Shown here one piece after another: positions 8,179-16,367 of a stretch of 64,000 bases of DNA. The stretch comes from Streptomyces griseiscabiei. Its GTDB lineage: Bacteria > Actinomycetota > Actinomycetes > Streptomycetales > Streptomycetaceae. The notes below the pieces were generated by a model. The model did not search any database, had not been told where the DNA came from, and saw only the letters and a list, made by a program, of their open reading frames with translations. The stretch is from contig NZ_JAGJBZ010000002.1 in assembly GCF_020010925.1 (NCBI RefSeq), positions 1,302,001-1,366,000 of the forward strand, written 5' to 3'. Numbering within the stretch: position 1 is the first letter of the stretch; every line of letters begins with the position of its first letter. The translations under genes were made by a program, and so were the position numbers.

Positions 8179-9417
8179 TCAGGTTGTGCTAAGTCCCGTC
8201 CAACTGCCGAACGCAGACAGTTCGTTGGAAGGGTGAGCGTCCATCCTGAGCAGCGCCGCAGTCGTCTCGCGAACGGATGGGTGGAACCGCGTATGGTTCG
8301 GCGCGACCTTCCGCGCGCGCTTGAGATCCGCGAAGGCGCCCGGCCGATCGCCCACAGCGAGCTTCGCGGAGGCCACGTCGATGAAGTGGTGGCTCGACCG
8401 CTCGCCGACGGTCGTACTGGGCGGCGCCCACTCGCCGCCGGAAACCGGAGACCATTCGGTGAGGCGGGCGAGAGCCTGCTCGGTGTCACCCATGTCGATC
8501 ATCGCGTGCACCTCGTGGATGCGGATGTTCGTCGGGCCGAACGACATCTCGTACGCAAGGGAGTCGCGGTTGCCTGCCATGCCCGCGACCTGCTCCGCCT
8601 CCCGCAGGTGCGCGTCGGCGCGATCGGGGTTGTTCTCACGGGCTTCGAGAACGGCCAGCTTCAGCAGCAGCGCACCGTCGACGGCAAGCGCGTCCTGCGT
8701 GAAGGAGCGTTCCGGCTGGAACCGCTCCAGCTCGGTCCGCAGCGCGAGGAGCTTGCGACGTGCCGGCGAGTACGCGCCCTGGCGGAGCATCGCTCCCGCG
8801 ACTAGGTAACCGGCCGTGAACTGCATCAGGGGGTCGCCGGAGCGGTCGGCTGCCCAACGGACGCGTTCCAGCGCCGTGTTCGACAGGTCATGGTGACCCA
8901 TCTTGTGGGCCAGGGAGTTCACGGCACGATAGGCGCGAGCCAGGTGCCAGAACGCCTTGCTCTGGTCGCCGTTGCCGCCGCCAAGGGCTACATGCGTCAA
9001 CTCGGTGATGATCGGCGGCAGCAGGGGGCCCATCGGCGCGTAGCGGGCGTCACGGCGCAGGGCCGCCACCTGGTCGACTTCCGAGGCGAGCACGGGAAGC
9101 GCACGGGGTGCGATCTCCAGGTCGTCGGGGCTGTCGTAGCAGAGCAGGAGGCGGCGAAGTTCAGGGATGACGGCGTGGACGCTGTCTTCGGCTTCCGGCT
9201 CACCGTAGTAGGGCTGGCCGGTCAGGACCTCGGGGCCGAAGCGCAGCGCCTTCGCGAGTGCCAGCACCAGCGACGGTGAAGCCTTCCGCGCGCCGGACTC
9301 CAACTTCTGCACGTAGCTCGGGGAGACTGCGACCTTCTGTGCCAGTTGAGCAGCAGACAGTTTCCGTGTCCTGCGTGCTGTACGGAGACGATCTCCCAGC
9401 GTCAGGTTTTCACTCAT
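8179..9417 (-). CDS. XRE-family regulator with TPR-like C-terminal region
   Basis: 412 aa from ATG at 9417 (an upstream ATG at 9447 is possible). Residues about 6-60 form a Cro/C1-type HTH: LGDRLRTARRTRKLSAAQLA, then VSPSYVQKLESGARKASPSL. The rest is Ala/Leu/Arg helical with repeats such as AFWHLARAYRAVNSLAHKMG and DADAHLREAEQV-like helices, typical of Streptomyces XRE/TPR transcription factors that sense peptides or development signals. A palindrome CGGACAGATTGTCCG lies 250 bp upstream and a copy lies before the adjacent gene at 7630-8070. Autoregulation plus control of that neighbour is the simplest model. Confidence 0.85.
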   Translation of the reverse strand: MSENLTLGDRLRTARRTRKLSAAQLAQKVAVSPSYVQKLESGARKASPSLVLALAKALRFGPEVLTGQPYYGEPEAEDSVHAVIPELRRLLLCYDSPDDLEIAPRALPVLASEVDQVAALRRDARYAPMGPLLPPIITELTHVALGGGNGDQSKAFWHLARAYRAVNSLAHKMGHHDLSNTALERVRWAADRSGDPLMQFTAGYLVAGAMLRQGAYSPARRKLLALRTELERFQPERSFTQDALAVDGALLLKLAVLEARENNPDRADAHLREAEQVAGMAGNRDSLAYEMSFGPTNIRIHEVHAMIDMGDTEQALARLTEWSPVSGGEWAPPSTTVGERSSHHFIDVASAKLAVGDRPGAFADLKRARKVAPNHTRFHPSVRETTAALLRMDAHPSNELSAFGSWTGLSTT

Positions 9418-9831
9418 CGGTGGATCTGTCCCTTCGCGATGGAGCACTCGCCTCAGGGTACGGAAAACGCCCTACCGCGCGCCCCTGGTCACCAAGTGTT
9501 AACGGAGCTGGCAGCGTGGCGACTACGGGGGAGGCCCCTTGGTGTCGCGTCCGAGACACCCAACACGGTTCAGAAAAACTACACAAAAGCGGCAAGTTGG
9601 GGTGAAATGTCCCAGATTTGAGGTTCATTGCGTCTCGGGCGTCAAGAGCTTGGGGAACAACTACTTACGGACAGATTGTCCGCGCTTCTCTTCGACTGCC
9701 GCGATCGACAAGCCGCATCCGTTACGGATAGTGCTCACGCACTTCGCATGACGGGACTACTGAATGTGTTGCCTCATGTCTTTGGCCAGCCGCCCTCTGA
9801 ACCGTGGACGCCAGGGCCAACATCCCGTGAA
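9418..9831. other. 414-bp intergenic region upstream of the XRE regulator
   Basis: Holds the leader and promoter of the regulator at 8179-9417 and, at 9668-9682, a 15-bp palindrome. The stretch around 9575-9670 is AT-richer than the surrounding genes (for example AAAAACTACACAAAAGC), as expected for a promoter. Short plus-strand frames here have no gene-like features. Confidence 0.5.
9668..9682. promoter_or_regulatory. 15-bp palindrome CGGACAGATTGTCCG (candidate operator)
   Basis: Differs at one base from the element at 8131-8145 and keeps six-base arms CGGACA/TGTCCG. It lies about 250 bp upstream of the XRE regulator start. Confidence 0.55.
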
Positions 9832-10296
9832 TCAGGTGACGGCCCGGCGATAGATCTGCCGGGAACCGCCTTCCGGTCCTGGACCGACAGCCTCGGCAGG
9901 GGTGAAGCCGAGACGCTCGTAGAAGACACGCGCGCCGCTGACGAAAGCGCCGGGGTGTTCGGCGCCGAAAGTGACGACCTCAATGCTGCCCGGACCCTGC
10001 ACCCACCTACGCATCGCGTCCGACATCAGTGCACGACCGACACCCTTCCCCCGTGCCTGCTCCGAGACGACAAGCCAGTGAACGTGGTAGGTCGACGCCT
10101 TCGCTCCGAACAGCAGCCCGCCGAGGAGATCCGGCCCCGAGGAAACAGCGACGAGCGCCGTGGACCGACGCATGTGCTTGCGCACAGCGTCATGGAAGCC
10201 GACTTCCTCGACCATCGGACCGAACCAATGCTCAACCTGGGCCGCCAGGCCAAGGAAGCCAGGGAAGTCTTCATCTCCCGCGAGTCTGACGATCAT
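9832..10296 (-). CDS. GNAT-family N-acetyltransferase
   Basis: 154 aa. The acetyl-CoA pyrophosphate loop is visible as SEQARGKGVGRALM (Q/RxxGxG/A), preceded by beta-strand HVHWLVVSE and followed by ARVFYERLGFTPAEA, the usual GNAT C-terminal strand-helix. It transfers acetyl from acetyl-CoA to an amine of an unknown small molecule or protein. The gene stands alone, with 166 bp to the upstream PPC-domain gene, both on the minus strand. Length fits a single GNAT domain. Family assignment is firm; substrate is not. Confidence 0.85.
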   Translation of the reverse strand: MIVRLAGDEDFPGFLGLAAQVEHWFGPMVEEVGFHDAVRKHMRRSTALVAVSSGPDLLGGLLFGAKASTYHVHWLVVSEQARGKGVGRALMSDAMRRWVQGPGSIEVVTFGAEHPGAFVSGARVFYERLGFTPAEAVGPGPEGGSRQIYRRAVT

Positions 10297-10462
10297 CCGA
10301 GCAGTCTGACAGGAACGATGCGAACGGTGCCTGATGCGGCACCAGATGCTGGCACGTCACGCCCCTCTACGGCAGCCGACTCCGCACCGAGCTCGACCTC
10401 GTCGAGTTCATGCGCGTGCTCGCTGTCGTCCACGATCACGACCTTGTCTATCCACGAGGGCA

Positions 10463-10930
10463 TCACTCCGGAGCGCCGAAAGTGAGCAGTGGCACGTCGT
10501 ACAGTTCAGGATTTCGAGGCCGGGTCATGACCGGTGAGATCACTTCCACGATGAAGAGCTCGCTGAGGAACTGCACCTTGGCGCTCAGGAGGTGACTGGT
10601 ACGGCCGTCGGCCGACTGCGACTTCAGCCCGGCGGAGACGTGGATGTGCGGCAGGATGCCTCCCGTCTCCGGATCGTGGGCGATTGTCCCAGCACCGAAG
10701 GCTTCGACGTTGGTGACATACGTCTTGGCCCAGACCGGGGCGTCCGGGTCTTCGAGTTTCTCGCAGGCGCCGACGATCTCGGCTTCGGCGAACGCACCGA
10801 TGAACGAGGGAATGTAGCCCTGCCGCACTCCTTGGTCACGGCAGAACGCGGAGAGCGCGTCGAAGAAGTCCTCGCCGTGGTCGAAGGTGACGCCGAACGT
10901 CCGGCCGGTGTTCAGTACATGGGCACGCAT
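10463..10930 (-). CDS. PPC/DUF296-domain protein
   Basis: 155 aa. The fold is recognised from FGVTFDHGEDFFDALSAFC near the N-terminus, GYIPSFIGAFAEAEI, and the metal/active-site-like strand GGILPHIHVSAG, all typical of the plant-and-prokaryote-conserved (PPC, DUF296) domain. In plants this domain sits next to AT-hooks; bacterial members are stand-alone trimers of unknown function, often called DNA-binding without proof. It starts 33 bp downstream of the asparaginase stop in the same direction, so the two may be cotranscribed. Confidence 0.8.
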   Translation of the reverse strand: MRAHVLNTGRTFGVTFDHGEDFFDALSAFCRDQGVRQGYIPSFIGAFAEAEIVGACEKLEDPDAPVWAKTYVTNVEAFGAGTIAHDPETGGILPHIHVSAGLKSQSADGRTSHLLSAKVQFLSELFIVEVISPVMTRPRNPELYDVPLLTFGAPE

Positions 10931-10963
10931 GCGGGTCTTCTCGGGCGGGGCGGACGTGCGGAA

Positions 10964-11953
10964 TCAGCGCGCGAAAACGGCGAACTTCTCAGCGATGCTC
11001 TCGCGGGCCACGTCCTGGGCGAGCAAGGCATGGAGCAGGAGGCGCGCCTGGTACGGGCCGAGGTCGCCGGCCGGGATGAGCCCCCGGCTGATCAAGTCCT
11101 TCTCCGATCCGGGGAACCCGTACGTTCCGGTCAGGGCCGGGCCGTTGCCGATGCGCGAGGCGAGGACCACGGGAATGCGTACGGCGAGCCGTTCGAGACT
11201 CTCGACGAGTCGCTGCGGGACGTGTCCCACGCCGAAGGCGGCGACGACGAGCCCGTCGCACTGGCCGGACCAGGCTTCGAGCAGCGTGCCGTCGTCGCCG
11301 AGGCTGACCGTGTAAAGGCCCACGCGTGTGTCACGGACGGCCGGTGCCAGGGGAACGAATCGTTCGGGCAGCGGGGAGGCCAGCCGTACCCGGTCCTCCG
11401 CGATCCGGCCGATGGGTCCGGTGGCGGGTGACGCGAAGGCGGCAGGGCTGGTGGTGTGCGCCTTACGGACATGCCGTGCCGCGTGGATCTCGTCATTCAG
11501 GACGACCAGCACCCCGGCTCCACGCAGTTGCGGGTCGGCTGCCGCGACAACGGCCGCGTATAGGTTGGCCGGTCCGTCAGGGCCGGCCATGGTGGGGTTG
11601 CGCATGGCACCGGTAACGACGACCGGCTGGTTGTGACCGTGGCGGAGGTCGAGGAAGAACGCCGTCTCCTCAATGGTGTCGGTGCCCTGTGTGATCACGA
11701 TCCCGTCGACATCGCCGCCGTCGAGGACCTTGTCGATCTCGGTGCCGAGCTCCGTGAGGTCGTCGAAAGCGAGAGAGGCACCGGGCACCCGGCGGAAGTC
11801 GTGCACGCGCAGGTCGATGCCGTGACCATCCAGGCCGGGGACAGCCGCCAGAAGGTCATGGGCGGAGAGAGCCGGCACGACTCCCCCTGTCGCAGGGTCG
11901 GTGGTCATGGCGATGGTGCCGCCGAGAGAGTAGACAGCCACCGTTCGTGTCAC
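10964..11953 (-). CDS. ansA: L-asparaginase (type I/II amidohydrolase)
   Basis: 329 aa. Hydrolyses asparagine to aspartate and ammonia. Both signature motifs are present: YSLGGTIAMT near the N-terminus, with the nucleophilic Thr at residue 13, and VITQGTDTIEETAFFLDL around residue 87, carrying the second catalytic Thr and Asp. AMRNPTMAGPDGPANLY follows as in the family. No signal peptide is visible, so the enzyme is likely cytoplasmic. The PPC-domain gene follows 33 bp downstream. Length is normal. Preference for Asn over Gln is assumed from the family. Confidence 0.88.
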   Translation of the reverse strand: MTRTVAVYSLGGTIAMTTDPATGGVVPALSAHDLLAAVPGLDGHGIDLRVHDFRRVPGASLAFDDLTELGTEIDKVLDGGDVDGIVITQGTDTIEETAFFLDLRHGHNQPVVVTGAMRNPTMAGPDGPANLYAAVVAAADPQLRGAGVLVVLNDEIHAARHVRKAHTTSPAAFASPATGPIGRIAEDRVRLASPLPERFVPLAPAVRDTRVGLYTVSLGDDGTLLEAWSGQCDGLVVAAFGVGHVPQRLVESLERLAVRIPVVLASRIGNGPALTGTYGFPGSEKDLISRGLIPAGDLGPYQARLLLHALLAQDVARESIAEKFAVFAR

Positions 11954-12003
11954 GCCTGCTATCGCCCCAACTTCCGGTCCATGCAGCCTGGTTGGATCTC
12001 GCC

Positions 12004-12585
12004 TCAGGATCTTCCGTGCATGCTATCGGGTCGCTCCACAGGGGCACCGGCCTCGGACCGCAACTCGGCCGCCACGTACGTGCAGGCCCGGTCCAAGGCA
12101 TCAAGGCTGAGATGGCGGCTTCCGGCCTGGCGAGGCCGGTGGTTCCCACAGAGCCGGGCTGAAGCGCTGCCTCGTACATCTGGACCGAGACGGACGTCCC
12201 GTCCAGGATCCGCAGGCCGTCCATGTGCCATACCCCGCCGGCTCCTGGAGCAGGTGCCGCGACGGACAGGAACGAGGTGTCGAACCTGATGTCCAACCGG
12301 GAGGCTCCTGGCAAGGACCAGCTCCGGCGCCGGACCGAATAGCTCTTTCACGCTATGCCCGAACCAGAACTCCATGACAGCGGCCGTGTCGCCACGCGGT
12401 TCCTGCGCACCGGCGCACCACCGTGCGAACGTGGTCCGGCCGACGCTCTTCACCCTGGCCAGACGCGGATTCTCGTAATGCTTGGCCGCCCTGGCTCCTG
12501 CACTGGCAAGCTGCGTCATGAATACCTCGTAGCGCCGCCACCCTCGCTTGTCGAGGATGGCATCGAGGAGCGTCGGGTGACGCAT
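12004..12585 (-). pseudogene. Frame-disrupted small regulator-like gene
   Basis: From ATG at 12585, after AAGGAAAGGA, the frame encodes a basic N-terminus, MRHPTLLDAILDKRGWRRYE, through FWFGHSVKELFGPAPELV, resembling N-termini of Streptomyces HTH regulators (RTTFARWCAG as a recognition helix). After about residue 92 the natural-looking sequence continues in another minus frame (RLDIRFDTSFLSVAAP, then MDGLRILDGTSVSVQMYEAA, around 12314-12160). It then seems to return to the first frame for SLDALDRACTYVAAELR before the stop at 12004. Two compensating shifts, or sequencing errors, would explain this. The first frame stays open throughout, so a functional altered protein is not excluded. Confidence 0.45.
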
Positions 12586-12771
12586 GATTTTCCTTTCCTT
12601 GCGCGAGGTAAAGACCTCGCCTGGGGCGGAGTCCTTAATTGGCCGTCGCGGAGGGCGGGGCATCCGGTGACCCGGATGGTTCTCGCTCTCACTCGGGCAG
12701 AGTTGACCCAGCAGGGTTGGTGCTCTCGTGATCACTCGGCAATTCAGGCTCTGGTCATTACCGGGGTGCGT

Positions 12772-13587
12772 CTACCTGTGCGCGGTGATCTGCTGGGAGG
12801 CGCGCTTGGGAGCCGGATTAGGGTCGTGCCTCCGACTCCGCAGGATGGTGAAAGCCCGTGCGAGATCCTCAGGCGTGTCAACGGCTACGCCGTCGTCTGC
12901 GACCTGAAGCATCCGAACGCCGTGCCCATGCTCGATGAAGCGGAGCATCTCCACGCCCTCGGTTTGCTCCAGCGGCCCTTGCGAGAGCCGCCGGAACTGC
13001 CGAAGAGCCTCACCGGTGAAGCCGTACAGCCCCAGTTGCCGCAGATACGTCGGGCGGGCTGCTCGCGGATAGGGGATCGGCTGGCGCGAGAACATCAGGG
13101 CGTTTCCCCCTGTCGTCAGCACGACTTTCACGACGTTGTGGTCGAGGACGGCGCCGACGTCGCCCAGTTCCGTGTAGGCGTTCACCGCGAGGGTGCCGGC
13201 CGCGAGATGGTGCAGAGCGTCGGAGACGGCGTCGATCGCGGCCGGCGCGATGAACGGCTCATCGCCCTGAACGTTGATATAGCCGTCGGCGGGCACGCGC
13301 TGGGCGCACTCAGCGACACGGTCGGTGCCGGTGAGGTGCTCTCGGGTGCGAATGCACTCGATCCCCAGACGGTGGCAGGCGGTCTCGATGCGTTCGTCGT
13401 CCGTCGCGACTAGCACACCGTCGAGAAGCGTGGCCTCCAGACAGCGCTGGTACACGTGCCACAGCAGAGGCTTGTCCCCGAGCAGTGCCAAGGGCTTGCC
13501 GGGGAAGCGTGAGGCACCCCACCGGCAGGGGATGACCGCGATGTGGCGGCGCACGGTGCGTGGTTGCGCGGGTGAGGCGGTGGACAT
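12772..13587 (-). CDS. kdsB: CMP-Kdo synthetase-like cytidylyltransferase
   Basis: 271 aa, close to the 245-255 aa of KdsB. Motifs are those of 3-deoxy-manno-octulosonate cytidylyltransferase: IPCRWGASRFPGKPLALLG (CTP-binding loop with SRFPGKPL), VATDDERI, ECIRTREHLTGTDRVAE and the Mg-binding NVQGDEPFI. These enzymes join CTP and a 2-keto acid sugar to give CMP-sugar and PPi. Streptomyces has no LPS, so the product is not lipid A Kdo; a Kdn-type wall sugar or a pathway-specific acid sugar is more likely. Last gene of the 16-gene operon, 26 bp after the Nudix gene. Exact sugar unknown. Confidence 0.85.
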   Translation of the reverse strand: MSTASPAQPRTVRRHIAVIPCRWGASRFPGKPLALLGDKPLLWHVYQRCLEATLLDGVLVATDDERIETACHRLGIECIRTREHLTGTDRVAECAQRVPADGYINVQGDEPFIAPAAIDAVSDALHHLAAGTLAVNAYTELGDVGAVLDHNVVKVVLTTGGNALMFSRQPIPYPRAARPTYLRQLGLYGFTGEALRQFRRLSQGPLEQTEGVEMLRFIEHGHGVRMLQVADDGVAVDTPEDLARAFTILRSRRHDPNPAPKRASQQITAHR

Positions 13588-13613
13588 GGCAATACCCCCG
13601 GTCGGTCGGCGTT

Positions 13614-14189
13614 TCAGGAACGTGCGGGATGTTCAAGGAGTGCGAGCTTGGCGCGGACGGTCGGCGACGCGGTCTCTTCGAACGGCCGCCAGTCGTAGCC
13701 GCCGACCTCCTCGGGCTGGAGCGTCACCATGTGCTCAGCCGTGAGCCGGAAGACGAAGCGGAAGTCGATGTGCTGGTGCGCCGGTTCCTCCTTGGCGGGG
13801 TTGGCATCGATGTCGTGCACGTCGATGTCCAGGGGAACCGTCTCGAACCCGGGGAGCGGGGAGACCGCGTGGTCGGGGATACCGGCTTCCTCACAGAGTT
13901 CGCGGAGGGCGGCGTGTACGAGGTCCTGGTCGCCCGGTTCGGTGTGGCCGCCGGGCGCGAGGTACTTGCCGGTGGCGTTGTGATGGATGTGCAGCACGCG
14001 GTCGGCGGCGTCGAGGACGATGGCACTGCACGTGACGTGAGCGGGGAAGGTCTTGCGGTGCGCAGGGATCTGCGCACCGGCCAGAGCGGCGAACAGCGGG
14101 GCGAGAAGCTGCTGTTCGCCCGGGTGGCGGCGGAGGTATGCCTCGGCGGTGGCGCGGATGTGGTCGGGGGACGGAGGCAAGGGGGTCAC
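13614..14189 (-). CDS. Nudix hydrolase
   Basis: 191 aa, GTG start at 14189 overlapping the stop of the upstream gene (GTGA). The Nudix box is APGGHTEPGDQDLVHAALRE followed by LCEEAGI, with one extra residue before the REL-EE helix relative to the textbook GX5EX7REUXEEXGU spacing. It is preceded by SAIVLDAADRVLHIHHN. Such enzymes hydrolyse nucleoside diphosphates linked to another moiety. An N-terminal helical segment (IRATAEAYLRRHPGEQQLLA) is shared with a Streptomyces subfamily. In this operon it may cleave a nucleotide-sugar or sanitise a nucleotide by-product; that role is inferred. Confidence 0.82.
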   Translation of the reverse strand: MTPLPPSPDHIRATAEAYLRRHPGEQQLLAPLFAALAGAQIPAHRKTFPAHVTCSAIVLDAADRVLHIHHNATGKYLAPGGHTEPGDQDLVHAALRELCEEAGIPDHAVSPLPGFETVPLDIDVHDIDANPAKEEPAHQHIDFRFVFRLTAEHMVTLQPEEVGGYDWRPFEETASPTVRAKLALLEHPARS

Positions 14190-15307
14190 CTGTCGAAGTG
14201 GTCGAGCCAGATCCCGGCAATGGTCTGGCGGTCCGTGGTGGGCATGGTGTGCAGGCCGGGCTCGAAGAGTCCGTGGCTGAGGGCGGCGGTGGCGGCGAGG
14301 ATTTCGGCCTGGACGAGGTGGATGTAGGTGCCGACGGCCGCTCCGTGGACGAAGTTGACGGCGCCACCGTCGGCGAGCACGTAGAAGTAGTGGCCGGTGA
14401 TCTCGTAGCGCGTCAGCTGATCACCCACGGGTATGCGCTGGTAGAGGTCGTGGAGGGGCGTGAGCTCCAGTTCGTCTTCCGAGGAGGTCACCGATGCGAG
14501 GTAGGCGCCGTTGCGCAGGGCGGCAAAGTCGTGCTGGCGCAGGGCGAGATTCCCGGTGGCGCACAGGACGAGTTCGGCGTCCCTGACCGCCTCGGTGGTG
14601 GTCGTGGTCGTACGGAAGCCGTGGGAGTGCGCCTGCACGCGCCGGATGGGGTCCTTGTCGTAGACCGTGACCCGCAGGTCGTGGGCGCGCAGGGTCTGCG
14701 CGATGGCGCGGCCGACCTTGCCGAAGCCGAGGACGCAGGCGTTGCGGCTGGTCAGGATGTCGCCGCGGGCGCGGACCAGAGCGTCGGTGGAGAAGACGAT
14801 GGACCGGCCGACCAGGTGGTCTTCGCAGTCCTTGAGGGGTGAGCGGGCTACCGAGATGACGGGGCATCTGAGCTGGTCGAGTCCGGCGTAGCGCTGGTGG
14901 CCGTTCTCCGTGTCCTCCACGACGCCCAGGACGCGGCCGGAGAACTTCTCGACCACTGTGGCGAGGCTGGGGGCGAAGTAGCCGCCGATGTCCGCCAGGA
15001 CGATGTCCTGGCCGCCCGCGGTCTCCTCGACCCACTCCAGCGCACGGGTGGGGTCGGCGAACAGGTCCCTGCTGAGGTCGTGGACGGGGTAGAGATCCCG
15101 GACCTCCTCCAGGGTTCGCTGGTGGATGGACTTGGGCTTGGGCAGGACGGCGCCGATGGTCGAGGTTGCGGCCATCGCGCGTAGGAACGCCGGGCGCTCG
15201 GAGAGCAAGTGCGTGATGATCAGTGAGGTGATCGGGCCGGCAGCGGGGAATTGCTCGGTGACGCGTCGGAAGAAGGTGTCGAGTCGTGCTCGCTCGGGGC
15301 TCTCCAC
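14186..15307 (-). CDS. Adenosylhomocysteinase-like NAD-binding protein
   Basis: 373 aa, about 100 residues shorter than true S-adenosylhomocysteine hydrolase. The centre matches the SahH NAD domain: GRSIVFSTDALVRARGDI, then NACVLGFGKVGRAIAQTL (Rossmann GxGxxG) and VYDKDPIRRVQAHSHGF, followed by VLCATGN. The N-terminal region (SLIITHLLSERPAFLRAM) lacks the familiar SahH substrate motifs as far as I can see. It may act on a different adenosyl or nucleoside substrate by the same 3'-oxidation chemistry, or recycle SAH for the methyltransferase at 18615. It is followed by the GTGA-coupled Nudix gene. Confidence 0.72.
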   Translation of the reverse strand: MESPERARLDTFFRRVTEQFPAAGPITSLIITHLLSERPAFLRAMAATSTIGAVLPKPKSIHQRTLEEVRDLYPVHDLSRDLFADPTRALEWVEETAGGQDIVLADIGGYFAPSLATVVEKFSGRVLGVVEDTENGHQRYAGLDQLRCPVISVARSPLKDCEDHLVGRSIVFSTDALVRARGDILTSRNACVLGFGKVGRAIAQTLRAHDLRVTVYDKDPIRRVQAHSHGFRTTTTTTEAVRDAELVLCATGNLALRQHDFAALRNGAYLASVTSSEDELELTPLHDLYQRIPVGDQLTRYEITGHYFYVLADGGAVNFVHGAAVGTYIHLVQAEILAATAALSHGLFEPGLHTMPTTDRQTIAGIWLDHFDR

Positions 15308-15333
15308 AGCAACTCCTCCTGAATTCCTGCTGG

Positions 15334-16335
15334 TTAGGCAGCTTGGCCGTGCATGGTGGGCGCGGCGGTGAGGGTCTGCATGTGGGCGCGCATGCCGCTG
15401 TGGAGGTCGACTTGTGCCTGCCAGCCCAGGACCTCGTGGGCGCGACCGGGGTGGGCGCGGGTGGTGAGGACGTCACCGTGGCGGGGGCCGTCCTGCAGCA
15501 CCTCGATTTCGCGGCCGGCGAGGCTGTTGGCAATGTGGATCACTTCGAGGAGGGAGGCGTTCGCTCCTCCTCCCACGTTGATCACCCCGTGCGCGTGGGG
15601 CGTGGTGGCCGCGGCGATGGTGGCGGCGACCGCGTCGTCGATGTAGGTGAAGTCCCGGCGCTGGTGACCGTCGCCGTACAGGTGCAGGGGCTGGCCGGTC
15701 AGGGCGGCCAGCAGAGCGCGGTGGGTGAACATGTCGGTGCGTTGGCGGGGGCCGTAGACGGTGAAGTAGCGCAGTGCGACGACGGTGGTGGGGCAGTGCG
15801 GCTGCGCGGCGTGGGCGAGGCAGAGCTGTTCTTCGGCGAGTTTGGTGACGGCGTACGGCGACGCTGGATGCGGGTGGTCGGTCTCGACGCTGGGCCCGCC
15901 GTCGGTGGTGCCGTAGACGCTGGAGGAGGAGGCGACGACCAGGCGAGGGACGCGCAGACGGCCGACGGAGTCCAGCAGGCGCTTGGTGGCCATGATGTTG
16001 GAGGCGACGTAGTCGCCGAACTGGGCTCCCCAGGAGGGGCGGACGCCGGGGATGGCGGCGAGGTGGAAGACGGCGTCCGCGTCGATGAGGAGGGGATCGA
16101 TGGCACAGCTGACCAGGTCAGCTGTGACGTTCATGTACCCGGGCAGCGACCGCAGGGGGGCGAGGTTGGCTGCGGCAGCCTGGTGGGTGGCCGGGTCGCG
16201 ACGGTCGACGCCGATGACCGTGGTCCCGGCCTGGACGAGGGCGTGGGCGAGGTGGGAGCCGATGAATCCGGCGGCTCCGGTCACGACGGCCCGGCGCGGA
16301 AGTTGGGGGTGCTGGGGGCTCAGCTGCTGTGTCAC
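15334..16335 (-). CDS. NAD-dependent nucleotide-sugar epimerase/dehydratase (extended SDR)
   Basis: 333 aa. The NAD loop VVTGAAGFIGSHLAHAL lies near residues 16-32. The segment DADAVFHLAAIPGVRPSWG, active-site ASSSSVYG and SPYAVTKLAEEQL (YxxxK) follow, then LRYFTVYGPRQRTDM and the sugar-site loop YGDGHQRRDFTYIDDAV. This is the pattern of UDP-glucose 4-epimerase/UDP-glucuronate epimerase-like enzymes. It works on a nucleotide-activated sugar in the cytoplasm. It sits between the second APH-like kinase (32 bp) and the SahH-like gene (26 bp). The nucleotide and sugar are not determined by sequence reading. Confidence 0.87.
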   Translation of the reverse strand: MTQQLSPQHPQLPRRAVVTGAAGFIGSHLAHALVQAGTTVIGVDRRDPATHQAAAANLAPLRSLPGYMNVTADLVSCAIDPLLIDADAVFHLAAIPGVRPSWGAQFGDYVASNIMATKRLLDSVGRLRVPRLVVASSSSVYGTTDGGPSVETDHPHPASPYAVTKLAEEQLCLAHAAQPHCPTTVVALRYFTVYGPRQRTDMFTHRALLAALTGQPLHLYGDGHQRRDFTYIDDAVAATIAAATTPHAHGVINVGGGANASLLEVIHIANSLAGREIEVLQDGPRHGDVLTTRAHPGRAHEVLGWQAQVDLHSGMRAHMQTLTAAPTMHGQAA

Positions 16336-16367
16336 GGTGCGTCTCCAGTAGCGGTGGGGTTGGCGTT

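Noticed and set aside
12772..13587. LPS biosynthesis as the role of the KdsB-like gene
   Set aside because: No other LPS genes (kdsA, waaA, lpx) are present and the codon use and gene structure are Gram-positive.
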